Of a stretch of DNA of 64,000 nt, positions 51,878 to 60,271 are shown in pieces. A model generated the notes under the pieces. The model saw only the letters and a program-made list of their open reading frames with translations, did no database searches and was not told where the DNA came from. A program made the position numbers and the translations under genes. The stretch lies in contig JAKFWF010000018.1 of the NCBI GenBank assembly GCA_021730785.1, forward strand, positions 35,462 through 99,461. Reading direction: 5' to 3'. The stretch is from Hyphomicrobiaceae bacterium (GTDB lineage Bacteria > Pseudomonadota > Alphaproteobacteria > Rhizobiales > Hyphomicrobiaceae). The first letter of the stretch is position 1; every line of letters begins with the position of its first letter.

Positions 51878-53182
51878 ATGGCGGATGAGCCCCAATCGAC
51901 CGACCGGGCGCCAAGCCGTAGGCGGTTCTTGAAGTCGACGCTGGCGGGCGGCATCGCTGCCGCAACTGCGGGTGGTGCGGCAGCGCAGCAGGCAGTGGCG
52001 CCCGTCGCCACCAGCGGCAATCCAAAGAACCTGCCGCCGCGCGTTCCGAGCTGGACGCAGGTCCTCGGCGATGGCGTCGCAACGCACCCCTACGGCAAAC
52101 CCTCGAAGTTCGAAAAGCACGTGGTGCGCCGCGATGTCGAGTGGCTGACGGCTTCGCGCGAGAGCTCGGTCAACTTCACGCCGCTGCACGCGCTGGACGG
52201 CATCATCACGCCGAACGGGCTGTGCTTCGAGCGCCACCACGGCGGTGCGGCCGAGATCAATCCGGCAGATCACCGCCTGATCATCCACGGCCTCGTCGAT
52301 AAGCCGCTGATCTTCACCGTTGGCGACCTCATGCGCATGCCGCGCACCAACCGGGTGCACTTTCTCGAATGCGCGGCAAACTCTGGCATGGAGTGGCGCG
52401 GATCGCAGCTCAACAGCTGCCAGTTCACGCACGGCATGATCCACAACGTCATGTATACCGGCGTGCCGCTGAAAGTGATCCTGGACGAAGCGGGCGTGAA
52501 GCCGGCGGGCAAGTGGCTGCTGGCCGAAGGCGCCGACAGTTCGGCGATGACCCGCTCGCTGCCGATCGCCAAGGCGATGGCTGATTGCCTCGTCGCCTTC
52601 AAGATGAACGGTGAAGCGCTGCGCACCGAGCAGGGCTATCCGATCCGCCTCGTGGTTCCCGGCTGGGAAGGCAACCTCTGGGTCAAGTGGCTGCGCCGCA
52701 TCGAGGTCGGCGACAAGCCCTGGTACACGCACGAGGAGACGTCGAAATATACGACGCTGATGGGCGATGGCCGGGCGCGCCAGTTCACCTTTGTGATGGA
52801 CGCGAAGTCGGTCGTCACCAACCCCTCGCCGGAGGCACCGCTCCTGACCAAGGGGCGCAACGTCCTGTCGGGCCTCGCGTGGTCGGGGCGCGGCACGATC
52901 CCGCGCGTGGATGTCACGCTCGATGGCGGGCGGAACTGGCGGGAAGCCCGCATCGATGGTCCCGTATTGGACCGCTCGCTGACGCGCTTCTATGTCGACT
53001 TCGACTGGAAGGGGGAAGAACTGATGATCCAGTCGCGCGCGCATGACTCGACAGGATACGTGCAGCCGACCAAGGATGAGCTGCGGGCAGTGCGCGGCGT
53101 CAACAACATCTACCACAACAACGGCATCCAGACGTGGCTGGTGCGCGCGACGGGAGAGACTGAAAATGTCGAGATTTCCTGA
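51878..53182 (+). CDS. soxC: SoxC, molybdopterin subunit of sulfane dehydrogenase SoxCD
   Basis: A 434-residue periplasmic molybdoenzyme of the sulfite oxidase family. It oxidises the sulfane sulfur of SoxY-bound cysteine persulfide together with cytochrome SoxD. Twin-arginine signal RRRFLKSTLAGG at residues 14-25, cleaved near AAAQQ. The molybdenum-ligand Cys165 lies in HFLECAANSGMEW; other landmarks are RLVVPGWEGNLWVKWL and the C-terminal dimerisation domain from about residue 305 (IPRVDVTLDGGRNWREARI). It overlaps soxD by 17 bases, so the two are translationally coupled. Its substrate carrier SoxYZ is not encoded in the window. Confidence 0.95.
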   Translation: MADEPQSTDRAPSRRRFLKSTLAGGIAAATAGGAAAQQAVAPVATSGNPKNLPPRVPSWTQVLGDGVATHPYGKPSKFEKHVVRRDVEWLTASRESSVNFTPLHALDGIITPNGLCFERHHGGAAEINPADHRLIIHGLVDKPLIFTVGDLMRMPRTNRVHFLECAANSGMEWRGSQLNSCQFTHGMIHNVMYTGVPLKVILDEAGVKPAGKWLLAEGADSSAMTRSLPIAKAMADCLVAFKMNGEALRTEQGYPIRLVVPGWEGNLWVKWLRRIEVGDKPWYTHEETSKYTTLMGDGRARQFTFVMDAKSVVTNPSPEAPLLTKGRNVLSGLAWSGRGTIPRVDVTLDGGRNWREARIDGPVLDRSLTRFYVDFDWKGEELMIQSRAHDSTGYVQPTKDELRAVRGVNNIYHNNGIQTWLVRATGETENVEIS

Positions 53183-53831
53183 TTTGCGTGCGCTCGGTCT
53201 TGCTGTCGCGATTGCCCTCGCCGGCACGAGTGCTGCGAGCGCCCAGAAACTCGGCCTCGGTCGCGAGGCGACGGCTGCCGAGATCAGTGGCTGGGACATC
53301 GCGGTGCGCCCCGATGGTCACGGCGCACCGGCTGGCAAAGGCACGGCCGCCAAGGGCGAAGAGATTTTCCAGGCCCAGTGTGCCGCCTGTCACGGCGAGT
53401 TCGGCGAAGGCAAGGATCGCTGGCCAGTGCTTGCCGGCGGTCTTGGCAGCTTGAAGCACGATCGCCCCGACAAGACGGTCGGCTCCTACTGGCCCCACGC
53501 CTCGACCCTATTCGACTACGTCAAGCGCGCCATGCCGTTCGGCAACGCCCAGTCGCTGTCGAACGACGAGGTGTATGCGCTGACCGCCTACATCCTGCAG
53601 CTCAACGACGTGATCAAGGATCCGAATTTCGAGCTGAACGCGAAGACGCTTGTCGAGGTCAAGATGCCGAATGCTGGCGGCTTCTACGATGACGACCGCG
53701 AAACCGCCGAAAAGAAGTTCTGGAATGCAAAGCCCTGCATGAAGGAGTGCAAGAAGGATGTGACAGTGCTGAATCGCGCCCTGCACCTGGGCGTCACGCC
53801 GGAAGCCAAGTCGGGCCCCAAGGTTGATTGA
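53166..53831 (+). CDS. soxD: SoxD, c-type cytochrome subunit of sulfane dehydrogenase
   Basis: A 221-residue exported cytochrome c. ATG 53166 lies within the soxC end. Signal peptide LRALGLAVAIALAGTSAASA, cleaved before QKLGL. One haem site, QCAACHGEFGEGKDRWP (Cys72, Cys75, His76), with the probable axial Met123 in KRAMPFGNAQSL. It ends after a Cys pair in KPCMKECKKDV. Diheme SoxD proteins of Paracoccus type have a second haem domain; this one has a single site, as in many other bacteria. It takes electrons from SoxC and passes them to a small cytochrome c. Confidence 0.93.
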   Translation: MSRFPDLRALGLAVAIALAGTSAASAQKLGLGREATAAEISGWDIAVRPDGHGAPAGKGTAAKGEEIFQAQCAACHGEFGEGKDRWPVLAGGLGSLKHDRPDKTVGSYWPHASTLFDYVKRAMPFGNAQSLSNDEVYALTAYILQLNDVIKDPNFELNAKTLVEVKMPNAGGFYDDDRETAEKKFWNAKPCMKECKKDVTVLNRALHLGVTPEAKSGPKVD

Positions 53832-53841
53832 GAGTTCGTGG

Positions 53842-54162
53842 ATGCCAGGGTTCCGCCGCGCCAGCCGCCTGTTTGCCGCTCTGTTGGCGACTGCCGCAGG
53901 TGCGGCCAACGCGCATGCAGCCGACATCGCCTTCGGTCAGTATCTGGCCGGCGAGTGTGTCACCTGTCATCGTGCCGATGGCCAGGACAAGGGCATTCCC
54001 TCGATCGTCGGCTGGCCGGCCGACCAGTTCCTCGCCGTGCTGAAATCCTACAAGGACAAGGACCGCCCGAACGTCGTGATGCAGACGATCGCGGCTAAAT
54101 TTTCCGAAGATGAAATGGCGGCTCTTGCTGCTTATTATGCCAGCCAGCCTGCCAAGAAGTGA
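53842..54162 (+). CDS. Monohaem cytochrome c, flavocytochrome c sulfide dehydrogenase subunit (FccA/SoxE-like)
   Basis: A 106-residue exported cytochrome c. Signal RLFAALLATAAGAANAHA, cleaved before ADIAFG. The haem site is GECVTCHRADGQDKG (Cys39, Cys42, His43) and the axial ligand Met80 lies in RPNVVMQTIAAKF. It is followed 69 bp later by the flavoprotein subunit, so it is the electron acceptor of that enzyme. Size matches the short monohaem FccA type, not the diheme FccA of Allochromatium or SoxE of Paracoccus. ATG 53842 is used; TTG 53824 upstream is an alternative within the end of soxD. Confidence 0.88.
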   Translation: MPGFRRASRLFAALLATAAGAANAHAADIAFGQYLAGECVTCHRADGQDKGIPSIVGWPADQFLAVLKSYKDKDRPNVVMQTIAAKFSEDEMAALAAYYASQPAKK

Positions 54163-54231
54163 AGACAGACTGCTGCGCCGACGAACCCGGCACAGCCGCA
54201 CCACAACGGTTCGGACGGAGGAGATAATTCA

Positions 54232-55509
54232 ATGATCAAACTCGACAGACGCGCGTTTATCGGCGGATCGGCGACCGCACTCGGCACGCTCGCATTTGGC
54301 GCGCCAACGGTGCTCGGCCAGGGCAAGCCCCGGGTCGTCGTGATCGGCGGCGGCGCTGGTGGTGCCACGGCTGCCAAATACATCGCCAAGGACGCCTCTG
54401 GCATCGAGGTGACGCTGGTCGAGCCTGCCAAGCAGTTCATTACCTGCTTCCACTCGAACCTCGTGCTTGGCGGCTACAAGAAGATGGACGCCATCACCCA
54501 CACCTATGACAGGCTCGCCTCCGCCTACGGCATCAAGCTCAATCATCAGGCGGCCGTCTCGATCGACCGCGACAGGAAGCAGGTCAAGCTCGCCGACGGC
54601 AGTGTCCTTGATTATGACCGCCTCGTCGTGTCGCCCGGCATCGACCTCAAGTACGACAGCGTGCCCGGCTGGGGCTTGGCGCACGAAGAGACCATGCCGC
54701 ACGGCTGGAAGGCTGGCCGGCAGACAGAGGTCCTGAAGGCCAGGTTGGATGCCGTGCCGGATGGCGGCGTCATCGTCATGATCGCTCCGCCGAACCCCTA
54801 TCGCTGTCCACCCGGCCCCTATGAGCGCGTCTCCATGATGGCGCACACGCTGAAAGCCGCCGGCAAGAGCAAGGCGAAGATCATCATCCTCGATCCCAAG
54901 GACGCCTTCTCCAAGCAGGGCGTGTTCCAGGAAGGCTGGGAGAAGCACTACCCAGGCATGGTCGAGTGGATCAACGCCAAGATTTACGACGGCATCAAGT
55001 CGGTCGATCCCAAGACCAACACCGTCGTCACCGGCTTTGAGAGCTATACCAACGCTGCCCTGGTCAACGTCATTCCGGCACAGATGGCCGGCGCAATCGC
55101 ACGTGATGCCGGTCTCGCCAACGACAGCGGCTTCTGCCCGATCGATCCCGCGAGCATGAAGTCGGCGAAGGACGCCAACATCTATGTCGTCGGCGATGCC
55201 TGCATCCCGGGCGACATGCCGAAATCGGCATTCTCGGCCAACAGCCAGGCCAAGGTCGCGGCCCTGATGGTGCGCGGCGAACTCGCCAAGACCCCGACCT
55301 TCCCGGCGCGCTACACCAACACGTGCTGGTCGCTGATCGAGACCGACGACACGATCAAGGTCGGTGGGCGCTACGAAGCCAAGGACGGCAAAATCACTGC
55401 CGTCGAAACGTTCGTATCGAAACCCGGCGAAACGGCGCAGGTGCGCAAGGAAACCTCGACCGAGAACATCGGCTGGTACTCCGGCATCACCGCCGACATG
55501 TTCAGCTGA
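54232..55509 (+). CDS. fccB: Flavocytochrome c sulfide dehydrogenase, flavoprotein subunit (FccB/SoxF)
   Basis: A 425-residue periplasmic FAD enzyme that oxidises sulfide to sulfur, partner of the preceding cytochrome. Strong GGAGGAG ribosome site. Tat-type signal LDRRAFIGGSATALGTL, with the FAD loop RVVVIGGGAGGATAAKY at residues 34-50. Cys72 in FITCFHSN corresponds to the covalent-FAD cysteine (Cys42 of the Allochromatium enzyme, after removal of a ~30-residue signal), and Cys192 (RCPPGPYERV) with Cys365 (YTNTCWSLI) correspond to its redox-active disulfide (Cys161/Cys337). All catalytic cysteines are therefore kept. The FAD end is VVGDACIPGDMPKSAFSAN. Confidence 0.95.
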   Translation: MIKLDRRAFIGGSATALGTLAFGAPTVLGQGKPRVVVIGGGAGGATAAKYIAKDASGIEVTLVEPAKQFITCFHSNLVLGGYKKMDAITHTYDRLASAYGIKLNHQAAVSIDRDRKQVKLADGSVLDYDRLVVSPGIDLKYDSVPGWGLAHEETMPHGWKAGRQTEVLKARLDAVPDGGVIVMIAPPNPYRCPPGPYERVSMMAHTLKAAGKSKAKIIILDPKDAFSKQGVFQEGWEKHYPGMVEWINAKIYDGIKSVDPKTNTVVTGFESYTNAALVNVIPAQMAGAIARDAGLANDSGFCPIDPASMKSAKDANIYVVGDACIPGDMPKSAFSANSQAKVAALMVRGELAKTPTFPARYTNTCWSLIETDDTIKVGGRYEAKDGKITAVETFVSKPGETAQVRKETSTENIGWYSGITADMFS

Positions 55510-55535
55510 ACGGGGGGCACTGCACGCGACGCAGG

Positions 55536-55571
55536 CAAGGCAGGGCGGCAAACCCTGTCGCTTCTGCCTTG
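55536..55571 (+). terminator. Hairpin after fccB (weak terminator candidate)
   Basis: CAAGGCAG (55536-55543) pairs with CTGCCTTG (55564-55571); a smaller CAGGG/CCCTG stem lies inside. It begins 27 bases after the fccB stop. No T-run, so it may be an mRNA end structure or only partially terminating. Confidence 0.35.
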
Positions 55572-55600
55572 GCGCCTCGCCCACCTGATCGCAGAGAGCA

Positions 55601-56113
55601 ATGGCTCAAATCATTCAACGATCATCGCCCAGGCGCACCATGCATCGCAGTTTCGTACTTCTGACACTGATGGTGGGCATCGCCGGCGCGGCGTGCAGCG
55701 GGCATGCCCAGACGCGCAAATGGGACCACACCGCCAACATCAAGACGTCGGCGACCGCGCTTGCCGAGTTGCAAAGGACCAAGGGTGCGCTCGGCACCTT
55801 CGAGTTCATCGCCAACTGCTACAAGACCCATGAGCTTGGCAGCACCTACGGGGCAGCGCTCGAGGGCTGCCTCGTCCTCGATTATCTGCATTCGAAAGTG
55901 ACGGCTGCGGTCTACGCGAAAGTGCCGCCGTCGGAGCGCACGCGCCTTGGAATGCCCGAGCCCGAACATCTGACGGGGACGATGCTCAAGCGGGTTGGGG
56001 CCGCGATGGCCGCTTACAAGCTCACCGAACCGCAAGCGCGCAAGTTCATCGCCGACATCGAGACGCACGGCACGCCCGTGTACGCTGAGGCGAGGTTCCC
56101 GAAGGCGCAGTGA
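55601..56113 (+). CDS. Secreted protein of unknown function
   Basis: A 170-residue exported protein. Signal HRSFVLLTLMVGIAGAACSG, cleaved near GHAQ. ATG 55601 gives a 17-residue basic head before the hydrophobic core; ATG 55640 is a plausible alternative. The mature part is helical with two Cys (ANCYKTHEL, EGCLVLDYL) and the stretches LAELQRTKGALGTFEFIANC and MLKRVGAAMAAYKLTEPQAR. I do not recognise the family. It follows the sox/fcc genes by 91 bp in the same direction; a role in sulfur oxidation would be only guilt by position. Confidence 0.65.
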   Translation: MAQIIQRSSPRRTMHRSFVLLTLMVGIAGAACSGHAQTRKWDHTANIKTSATALAELQRTKGALGTFEFIANCYKTHELGSTYGAALEGCLVLDYLHSKVTAAVYAKVPPSERTRLGMPEPEHLTGTMLKRVGAAMAAYKLTEPQARKFIADIETHGTPVYAEARFPKAQ

Positions 56114-56135
56114 AGGGGCCGGCGGCGTCTCGGCC

Positions 56136-56555
56136 TCATGGGGTCCATGGGTTGATGAGATGCAACTTGGTATCGGCGAAATGACGGATGTTGCGCGTGG
56201 CAAGTGCGAAGTTGCCTGCCATCGCGGCACTGGCGACGGCCATGTCGCCAACATCGATTGGCTTGCCAGCCTTCTCGCGATCGGCACGCAGGGAGGCGGC
56301 GATCGCCGCGGTGGTTGCGTCGAAGGGAATAATCCGGTCTCGAAGAATTTGCGCCACGATGACCGCCAAATCGGACCTCAATTTGGTCCGGCGCTTGCCC
56401 GCCGGCAGTTGATCGATGCCGCAGCGCAATTCAAACATGTTGTAAGCCGACGTGCAGATGTCGTCGTCGGCCAAGCAATTCAGCCACTGAACAACCAGAA
56501 GCTCTTGATGTGGCCGCAACAGTGCCGACAACACGTGGGTATCAAGCAAGATCAT
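56136..56555 (-). CDS. vapC: PIN-domain toxin of the VapC/FitB type
   Basis: A 139-residue PIN-domain endoribonuclease. The acidic catalytic set is intact: Asp5 in MILLDTHVLSAL, Glu42 in NMFELRCGID, Asp101 and Asp104 in KPIDVGDMAVASAAM, with Asn122 in LATRNIRHFAD. The wording is that of FitB/VapC toxins, which cleave tRNA or other structured RNA. It is the second gene of a toxin-antitoxin pair; its ATG overlaps the end of the antitoxin sequence in the frame the antitoxin should be in (GAATGATC). The antitoxin gene itself is frameshifted, so this intact toxin has no normal antitoxin here. Confidence 0.9.
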   Translation of the reverse strand: MILLDTHVLSALLRPHQELLVVQWLNCLADDDICTSAYNMFELRCGIDQLPAGKRRTKLRSDLAVIVAQILRDRIIPFDATTAAIAASLRADREKAGKPIDVGDMAVASAAMAGNFALATRNIRHFADTKLHLINPWTP

Positions 56556-56838
56556 TCGCCGAAATCAACGTCGCGCATTTTCCAATTTTTTTGCGATCGG
56601 GCCAGGTTCTGTTCGAACTCATCCCAGTCCTGTGCCGTCAATGGGCTTTTGCCGATCAGGAGCTTCAGCCGATCGCCAAGTCCCGTTCGCAATTCTGGGA
56701 ACTTGGTCCCTGCGGTGAGACGGCCGCCTCAAGAATTGATCGTGCTTCAGCCTCGAGACTCCGGCCATTGTCCATGGCGCGCCGCTTGAGGCGGCGTTTC
56801 ACCTCGGCACCGAGACGGCGTACTATGATATCCACCAT
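56552..56838 (-). pseudogene. vapB: FitA/VapB-type antitoxin gene, broken by a one-base frameshift
   Basis: Ribbon-helix-helix antitoxin gene read from ATG 56838. The first frame gives VDIIVRRLGAEVKRRLKRR, RAMDNGRSLEAEARSILEAA and ends early at a TGA at 56665 (57 residues). In the -1 frame the sequence continues as TKFPELRTGLGDRLKLLIGK, TAQDWDEFEQNLARSQKNW and RDVDFGE, and stops at 56552-56554, overlapping the vapC start by four bases. Adding one G at the GGG (CCC at 56708-56710 on the plus strand) would join the two parts (..SPQG-TKFPEL..) into an ordinary ~95-residue antitoxin. The DNA-binding part is kept; the toxin-binding part is out of frame. A sequencing error is possible. Confidence 0.85.
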
Positions 56839-56944
56839 TGTATAGCCTCGCATTTTGATATCAAACGCCTTCCAGGATGATATCACATTGACCGTGCACG
56901 GAGAACTCCTGTCTGACCCCGCGCGGAACAAAGGAACCACCGCC

Positions 56945-57628
56945 ATGCGCCTCGTCATCGGCAACAAAGTCTATTCGTCGTGGTCGCTGCGGCCGTGGAT
57001 CGTGATGAAGGCGTTCGCGATTGCCTTCGAAGAAACCACGGTGCAGCTGCGCGAAGGTGATACGCGGGACCGAATCCTCGAACACTCGCCCTCGGGCAAG
57101 GTGCCGGTGCTGATCGATGTCGCGACGACCGTCTGGGACAGCCTCGCCATCATCGAGTATCTGGCCGACAAGTACCCAGAGCATGCGATCTGGCCAAGCG
57201 ACCGGCACGCCCGCGCGCACGCCCGCTCCGCCTCGGCCGAGATGCACGCGGGCTTCCAGGCCTTGCGCACGGCCTGCTCGATGAACGTGACGCGCCGCTT
57301 CAAGGCGCGCGATCGGGGCGAGGCGGTGGCGGCAGACGTGGTTCGCATAACGGCGCTGTGGCGCGAAGCGCGTGCGAAGTTCGGCGGTGCCGGCCCGTTC
57401 CTGTATGGCGGCTTCTGCGCCGCCGACGGCACGTTTGCGCCGGTGGTGACGCGCTTTCACTCCTATTCGATTGCGGTCGACCCGGTCTCGCAAGCATATA
57501 TGGACGCGCTGCTGGCGCATCCCGCTTACAAGGCGTGGTTGGCCGGTGCCGTGGCCGAGCCCTGGGGGCTCGATAACGGCGAAGCGGCCGAGACCATCAT
57601 CGAAGACCTGCGCGCAAGGAAAGCTTGA
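56945..57628 (+). CDS. Glutathione S-transferase family protein
   Basis: A 227-residue GST from ATG 56945, with AAAGGAA eight bases upstream. N-terminal domain RLVIGNKVYSSWSLRPWIVM has the SSWSLR signature of the maleylacetoacetate isomerase/zeta-like and YfcF-type GSTs; GKVPVLIDVATTVWDSLAII has the glutathione-binding cis-Pro and the DSLAI pair. The C-terminal domain has PFLYGGFCAADGTFAPVVTR. It is followed by ilvN five bases downstream, but the two are unlikely to share a function. The upstream 106 bp separate it from the divergent antitoxin. Confidence 0.9.
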   Translation: MRLVIGNKVYSSWSLRPWIVMKAFAIAFEETTVQLREGDTRDRILEHSPSGKVPVLIDVATTVWDSLAIIEYLADKYPEHAIWPSDRHARAHARSASAEMHAGFQALRTACSMNVTRRFKARDRGEAVAADVVRITALWREARAKFGGAGPFLYGGFCAADGTFAPVVTRFHSYSIAVDPVSQAYMDALLAHPAYKAWLAGAVAEPWGLDNGEAAETIIEDLRARKA

Positions 57629-57633
57629 ACCCC

Positions 57634-58182
57634 ATGGCACAGACCCAGAAGCAGTCGCACTATTCCGATCCGCCGGCTTCCGTCGAAAACGTACAGCGCA
57701 CCTTGTCGGTGTTGGTCGACAACGAGCCGGGCGTGCTGGCCCGGGTGATCGGGTTGTTCTCCGGGCGCGGCTACAACATCGACAGCCTGACCGTGACGGA
57801 GACCGAGCACGAGAAGCATTTGTCGCGCATCACGGTGATGACCCGGGGCACGCCGGCGACCATCGACCAGATCAAGCATCAGCTCGAGCGCATGGTGCCG
57901 GTGCACCGCGTGGTCGATCTGACCCTGCTGGGCGAGCCGCTGGAACGGGAGTTGGCGCTGATCAAGGTTGCCGGCAAAGGCAACGATCGGATCGAGGCGC
58001 TCAGGCTCGCCGAGATCTTCAAGTGCAATGTGATCGACGCCTCGACCGAGCATTTCATCTTCGAGTTGACCGGCCGGTCGAGCAAGATCGAGCAGTTCAT
58101 CGCGATCATGACCGGGCTCGGACTGGTCGAAGTCTCCCGCACCGGCATCGCCGCCATCGGTCGCGGCAAGCAGGGGATTTGA
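57634..58182 (+). CDS. ilvN: Acetolactate synthase small (regulatory) subunit
   Basis: A 182-residue regulatory subunit of acetohydroxyacid synthase, binding valine for feedback control of branched-chain amino acid synthesis. The N-terminal ACT domain is QRTLSVLVDNEPGVLARVIG followed by LFSGRGYNIDSLTVTETEH; the second domain has LALIKVAGKGNDRIEALRL and IFKCNVIDASTEHFIFELTG. Length and both domains match the long IlvH/IlvN type of proteobacteria. ATG 57634 is used; TTG 57625 is nearer to the AAGGA at 57616. The large subunit gene, usually directly upstream, is not in the window. Confidence 0.95.
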   Translation: MAQTQKQSHYSDPPASVENVQRTLSVLVDNEPGVLARVIGLFSGRGYNIDSLTVTETEHEKHLSRITVMTRGTPATIDQIKHQLERMVPVHRVVDLTLLGEPLERELALIKVAGKGNDRIEALRLAEIFKCNVIDASTEHFIFELTGRSSKIEQFIAIMTGLGLVEVSRTGIAAIGRGKQGI

Positions 58183-58226
58183 TGCGCAAGCCCCTGGCCC
58201 GCTCGCGCGGGGGGGGCGTCAATTCG

Positions 58227-59741
58227 TCAGGCCTTGGTTGCCGTCGTGACGCGAGAGCGTGACCGGCTCCACAGCTCGTAGAGCACAGGCGCGACGAGGG
58301 CGAGTGCCGCTAGCGCCAGCAGGCTCGCCGACAACGGCCGCGTGAAGAACACGCTCCAGTCGCCGGCCGATATGGTCATGGCCTGGCGCAGGTTCTGCTC
58401 GGCCAGGGGCCCGAGGATCATGCCGATGATCACCGGAGCCGTAGGAAAGTCGTAGCGGCGCATCAGATAGCCGGCAAAGCCCACCGCATAGAGGAGGAGC
58501 AGATCCACGATCGATTGGGTGATGCCGTAGGTGCCGATCGTCGCGAACACCAGGATGCCGGCATAGAGCAGGGGTTGGGGGATCATCAGCATCTTCACCC
58601 AGATCGCGATCATGGGCAGATTGAGTACCAGCAGCATGACGTTGCCGATGAACAGCGAGGCGATCAGGCCCCACACCAGGTCGGGTTGGGTCTGGAACAA
58701 CAGGGGGCCCGGGTTGATGCCGTAGCTCTGGAAGGCCGACAGCATGATCGCAGCGGTTGCCGACGTCGGCAGCCCCAGGGTCAGCATGGGCACCAGAACG
58801 CCGGCGGCTGACGCATTGTTCGCTGCCTCCGGGCCGGCCACGCCCTCGATGGCGCCATGGCCGAACTCTTCCGGGTACTTCGACAGTTTCTTCTCGGTGT
58901 AGTAGCTCAGAAACGTTGGAATCTCGGCGCCACCAGCCGGCATGGCCCCGATCGGGAAACCGAATGCGGTGCCGCGCAGCCACGCCGGCCAGGACCGCCG
59001 CCACTCATCCCTCGTCATCCACAGCGACCCCTTCAGCGGGATGACCTCATCCTGGCCGGTGCTGGCGCGCGAGGCCATGTACAGGGTCTCGCCCACTGCA
59101 AACAGGCCGACTGCGACGATGATCACGTTGATGCCATCGAGCAACTCCGGCACGCCGAACGTGAAGCGGGCCTGGCCGGTCTGCAGGTCGACGCCGATCA
59201 TGCCGAGCCAGATCCCGATCACCAGCGCGGTCAGGCCGCGGACGGCGGAGGAGCCGAGGACGGCCGACACCGTCACGAACGCCAACACCATCAGAGCGAA
59301 GTAGTCGGCCGGGCCGAACCGCAGCGCGACGTCGACGACGAGCGGGGCCAGGAAGGTCAACCCGAGGGTGCCGATGGTACCGGCCACGAACGAACCGATC
59401 GCAGCCGTCGCAAGCGCCGCGCCGGCGCGGCCCTTGCGGGCCATTTTGTTGCCCTCGAGCGCGGTGACGATGGTGGCGCTTTCGCCTGGCGTGTTGAGCA
59501 GGATCGACGTGGTCGAGCCACCATACATGGCGCCGTAGTAGATGCCGGCGAACAGGATGAAAGCGGCGGTCGGATCGACCTTGAAGGTGATCGGCAGGAG
59601 CAAGGCGATGGTCAGCGCCGGGCCCAGGCCCGGCAGCACGCCGATGGCGGTGCCAAGCGTCGTGCCGAGGAGGCACCACAGCAGGTTGATCGGCGTCAGG
59701 GCGATGGCGAAGCCCTTCGTCAATCCGGCGAGGGAGTCCAT
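58227..59741 (-). CDS. tctA: Tripartite tricarboxylate transporter large permease TctA
   Basis: A 504-residue inner-membrane permease of the TTT family, with about twelve membrane segments. The family glycine-rich motif is [20 protein letters not shown] near the N-terminus, a second copy of this type is [20 protein letters not shown], and GASAAAN-like loops occur in [19 protein letters not shown]. It works with TctB and the periplasmic binding protein TctC, both encoded just upstream on the same strand (order tctC, tctB, tctA, spacings of one base). The substrate in this system is unknown: the binding protein decides it. Confidence 0.95.
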   Translation of the reverse strand: MDSLAGLTKGFAIALTPINLLWCLLGTTLGTAIGVLPGLGPALTIALLLPITFKVDPTAAFILFAGIYYGAMYGGSTTSILLNTPGESATIVTALEGNKMARKGRAGAALATAAIGSFVAGTIGTLGLTFLAPLVVDVALRFGPADYFALMVLAFVTVSAVLGSSAVRGLTALVIGIWLGMIGVDLQTGQARFTFGVPELLDGINVIIVAVGLFAVGETLYMASRASTGQDEVIPLKGSLWMTRDEWRRSWPAWLRGTAFGFPIGAMPAGGAEIPTFLSYYTEKKLSKYPEEFGHGAIEGVAGPEAANNASAAGVLVPMLTLGLPTSATAAIMLSAFQSYGINPGPLLFQTQPDLVWGLIASLFIGNVMLLVLNLPMIAIWVKMLMIPQPLLYAGILVFATIGTYGITQSIVDLLLLYAVGFAGYLMRRYDFPTAPVIIGMILGPLAEQNLRQAMTISAGDWSVFFTRPLSASLLALAALALVAPVLYELWSRSRSRVTTATKA

Positions 59742-59742
59742 G

Positions 59743-60270
59743 TCAGCCCTTCCTGATGAACGGCAGCAGCCCTTCGACGGTGTTCTCGACGAAGCCGGCT
59801 CCGATGTTGATGCCGAGCGTCTTGGCGAAGCCGAAATAGGCGATCACGGCGAAGGTGAAGCCGATGCCGGCGTCCCGCACGATGCGCCGAGAACCAAAGC
59901 CGCGGGCGACGCACAGGAACAGCAGAGTGGAGGCGATCGTGAAGCCGGCGACCCCGATCAGCAGCACGTTGAGGGCGAGGCCGGCAGCGACCCACGCCAG
60001 GGCCGCGCGATCAGGTGCGGCGGCCGCCTCCTCGTCGGTCTGCCAGCCGCCGCGGATGGCAGCGTTGAGCAGTGCGCAGCCGAGCCCGAACAGGCCGATG
60101 GCCGCAAGGGTCGGCACCAGGGCCGGCCCGACTTTCGAATACAGCGGCGAGGCCGGCATCACCTGGACTTGCCAGTAGATGACGAGCGCGAGGCCGATGA
60201 CCCCTATGGCGATCGCGAGTTCGCCACGGCCGGATCGCCTGGTCGCCCCGGCCGGGATGTTGGTGTCCAT
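59743..60270 (-). CDS. tctB: Tripartite tricarboxylate transporter small permease TctB
   Basis: A 175-residue membrane protein with four hydrophobic segments: [60 protein letters not shown] and [20 protein letters not shown]. These and the short hydrophilic head are the TctB plan. ATG 60270 is used, one base after the tctC stop; one base separates its own stop from the tctA start, so all three genes are translationally coupled. Confidence 0.9.
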   Translation of the reverse strand: MDTNIPAGATRRSGRGELAIAIGVIGLALVIYWQVQVMPASPLYSKVGPALVPTLAAIGLFGLGCALLNAAIRGGWQTDEEAAAAPDRAALAWVAAGLALNVLLIGVAGFTIASTLLFLCVARGFGSRRIVRDAGIGFTFAVIAYFGFAKTLGINIGAGFVENTVEGLLPFIRKG

Positions 60271-60271
60271 C

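Noticed and set aside
51755..53299. Minus-strand frame opposite soxC
   Set aside because: Antisense shadow; soxC has its Tat signal and molybdenum-ligand motif on the plus strand.
58209..58216. G8 tract between ilvN and tctA as a possible variable tract
   Set aside because: Lies between two convergent gene ends where a length change would have no evident effect.
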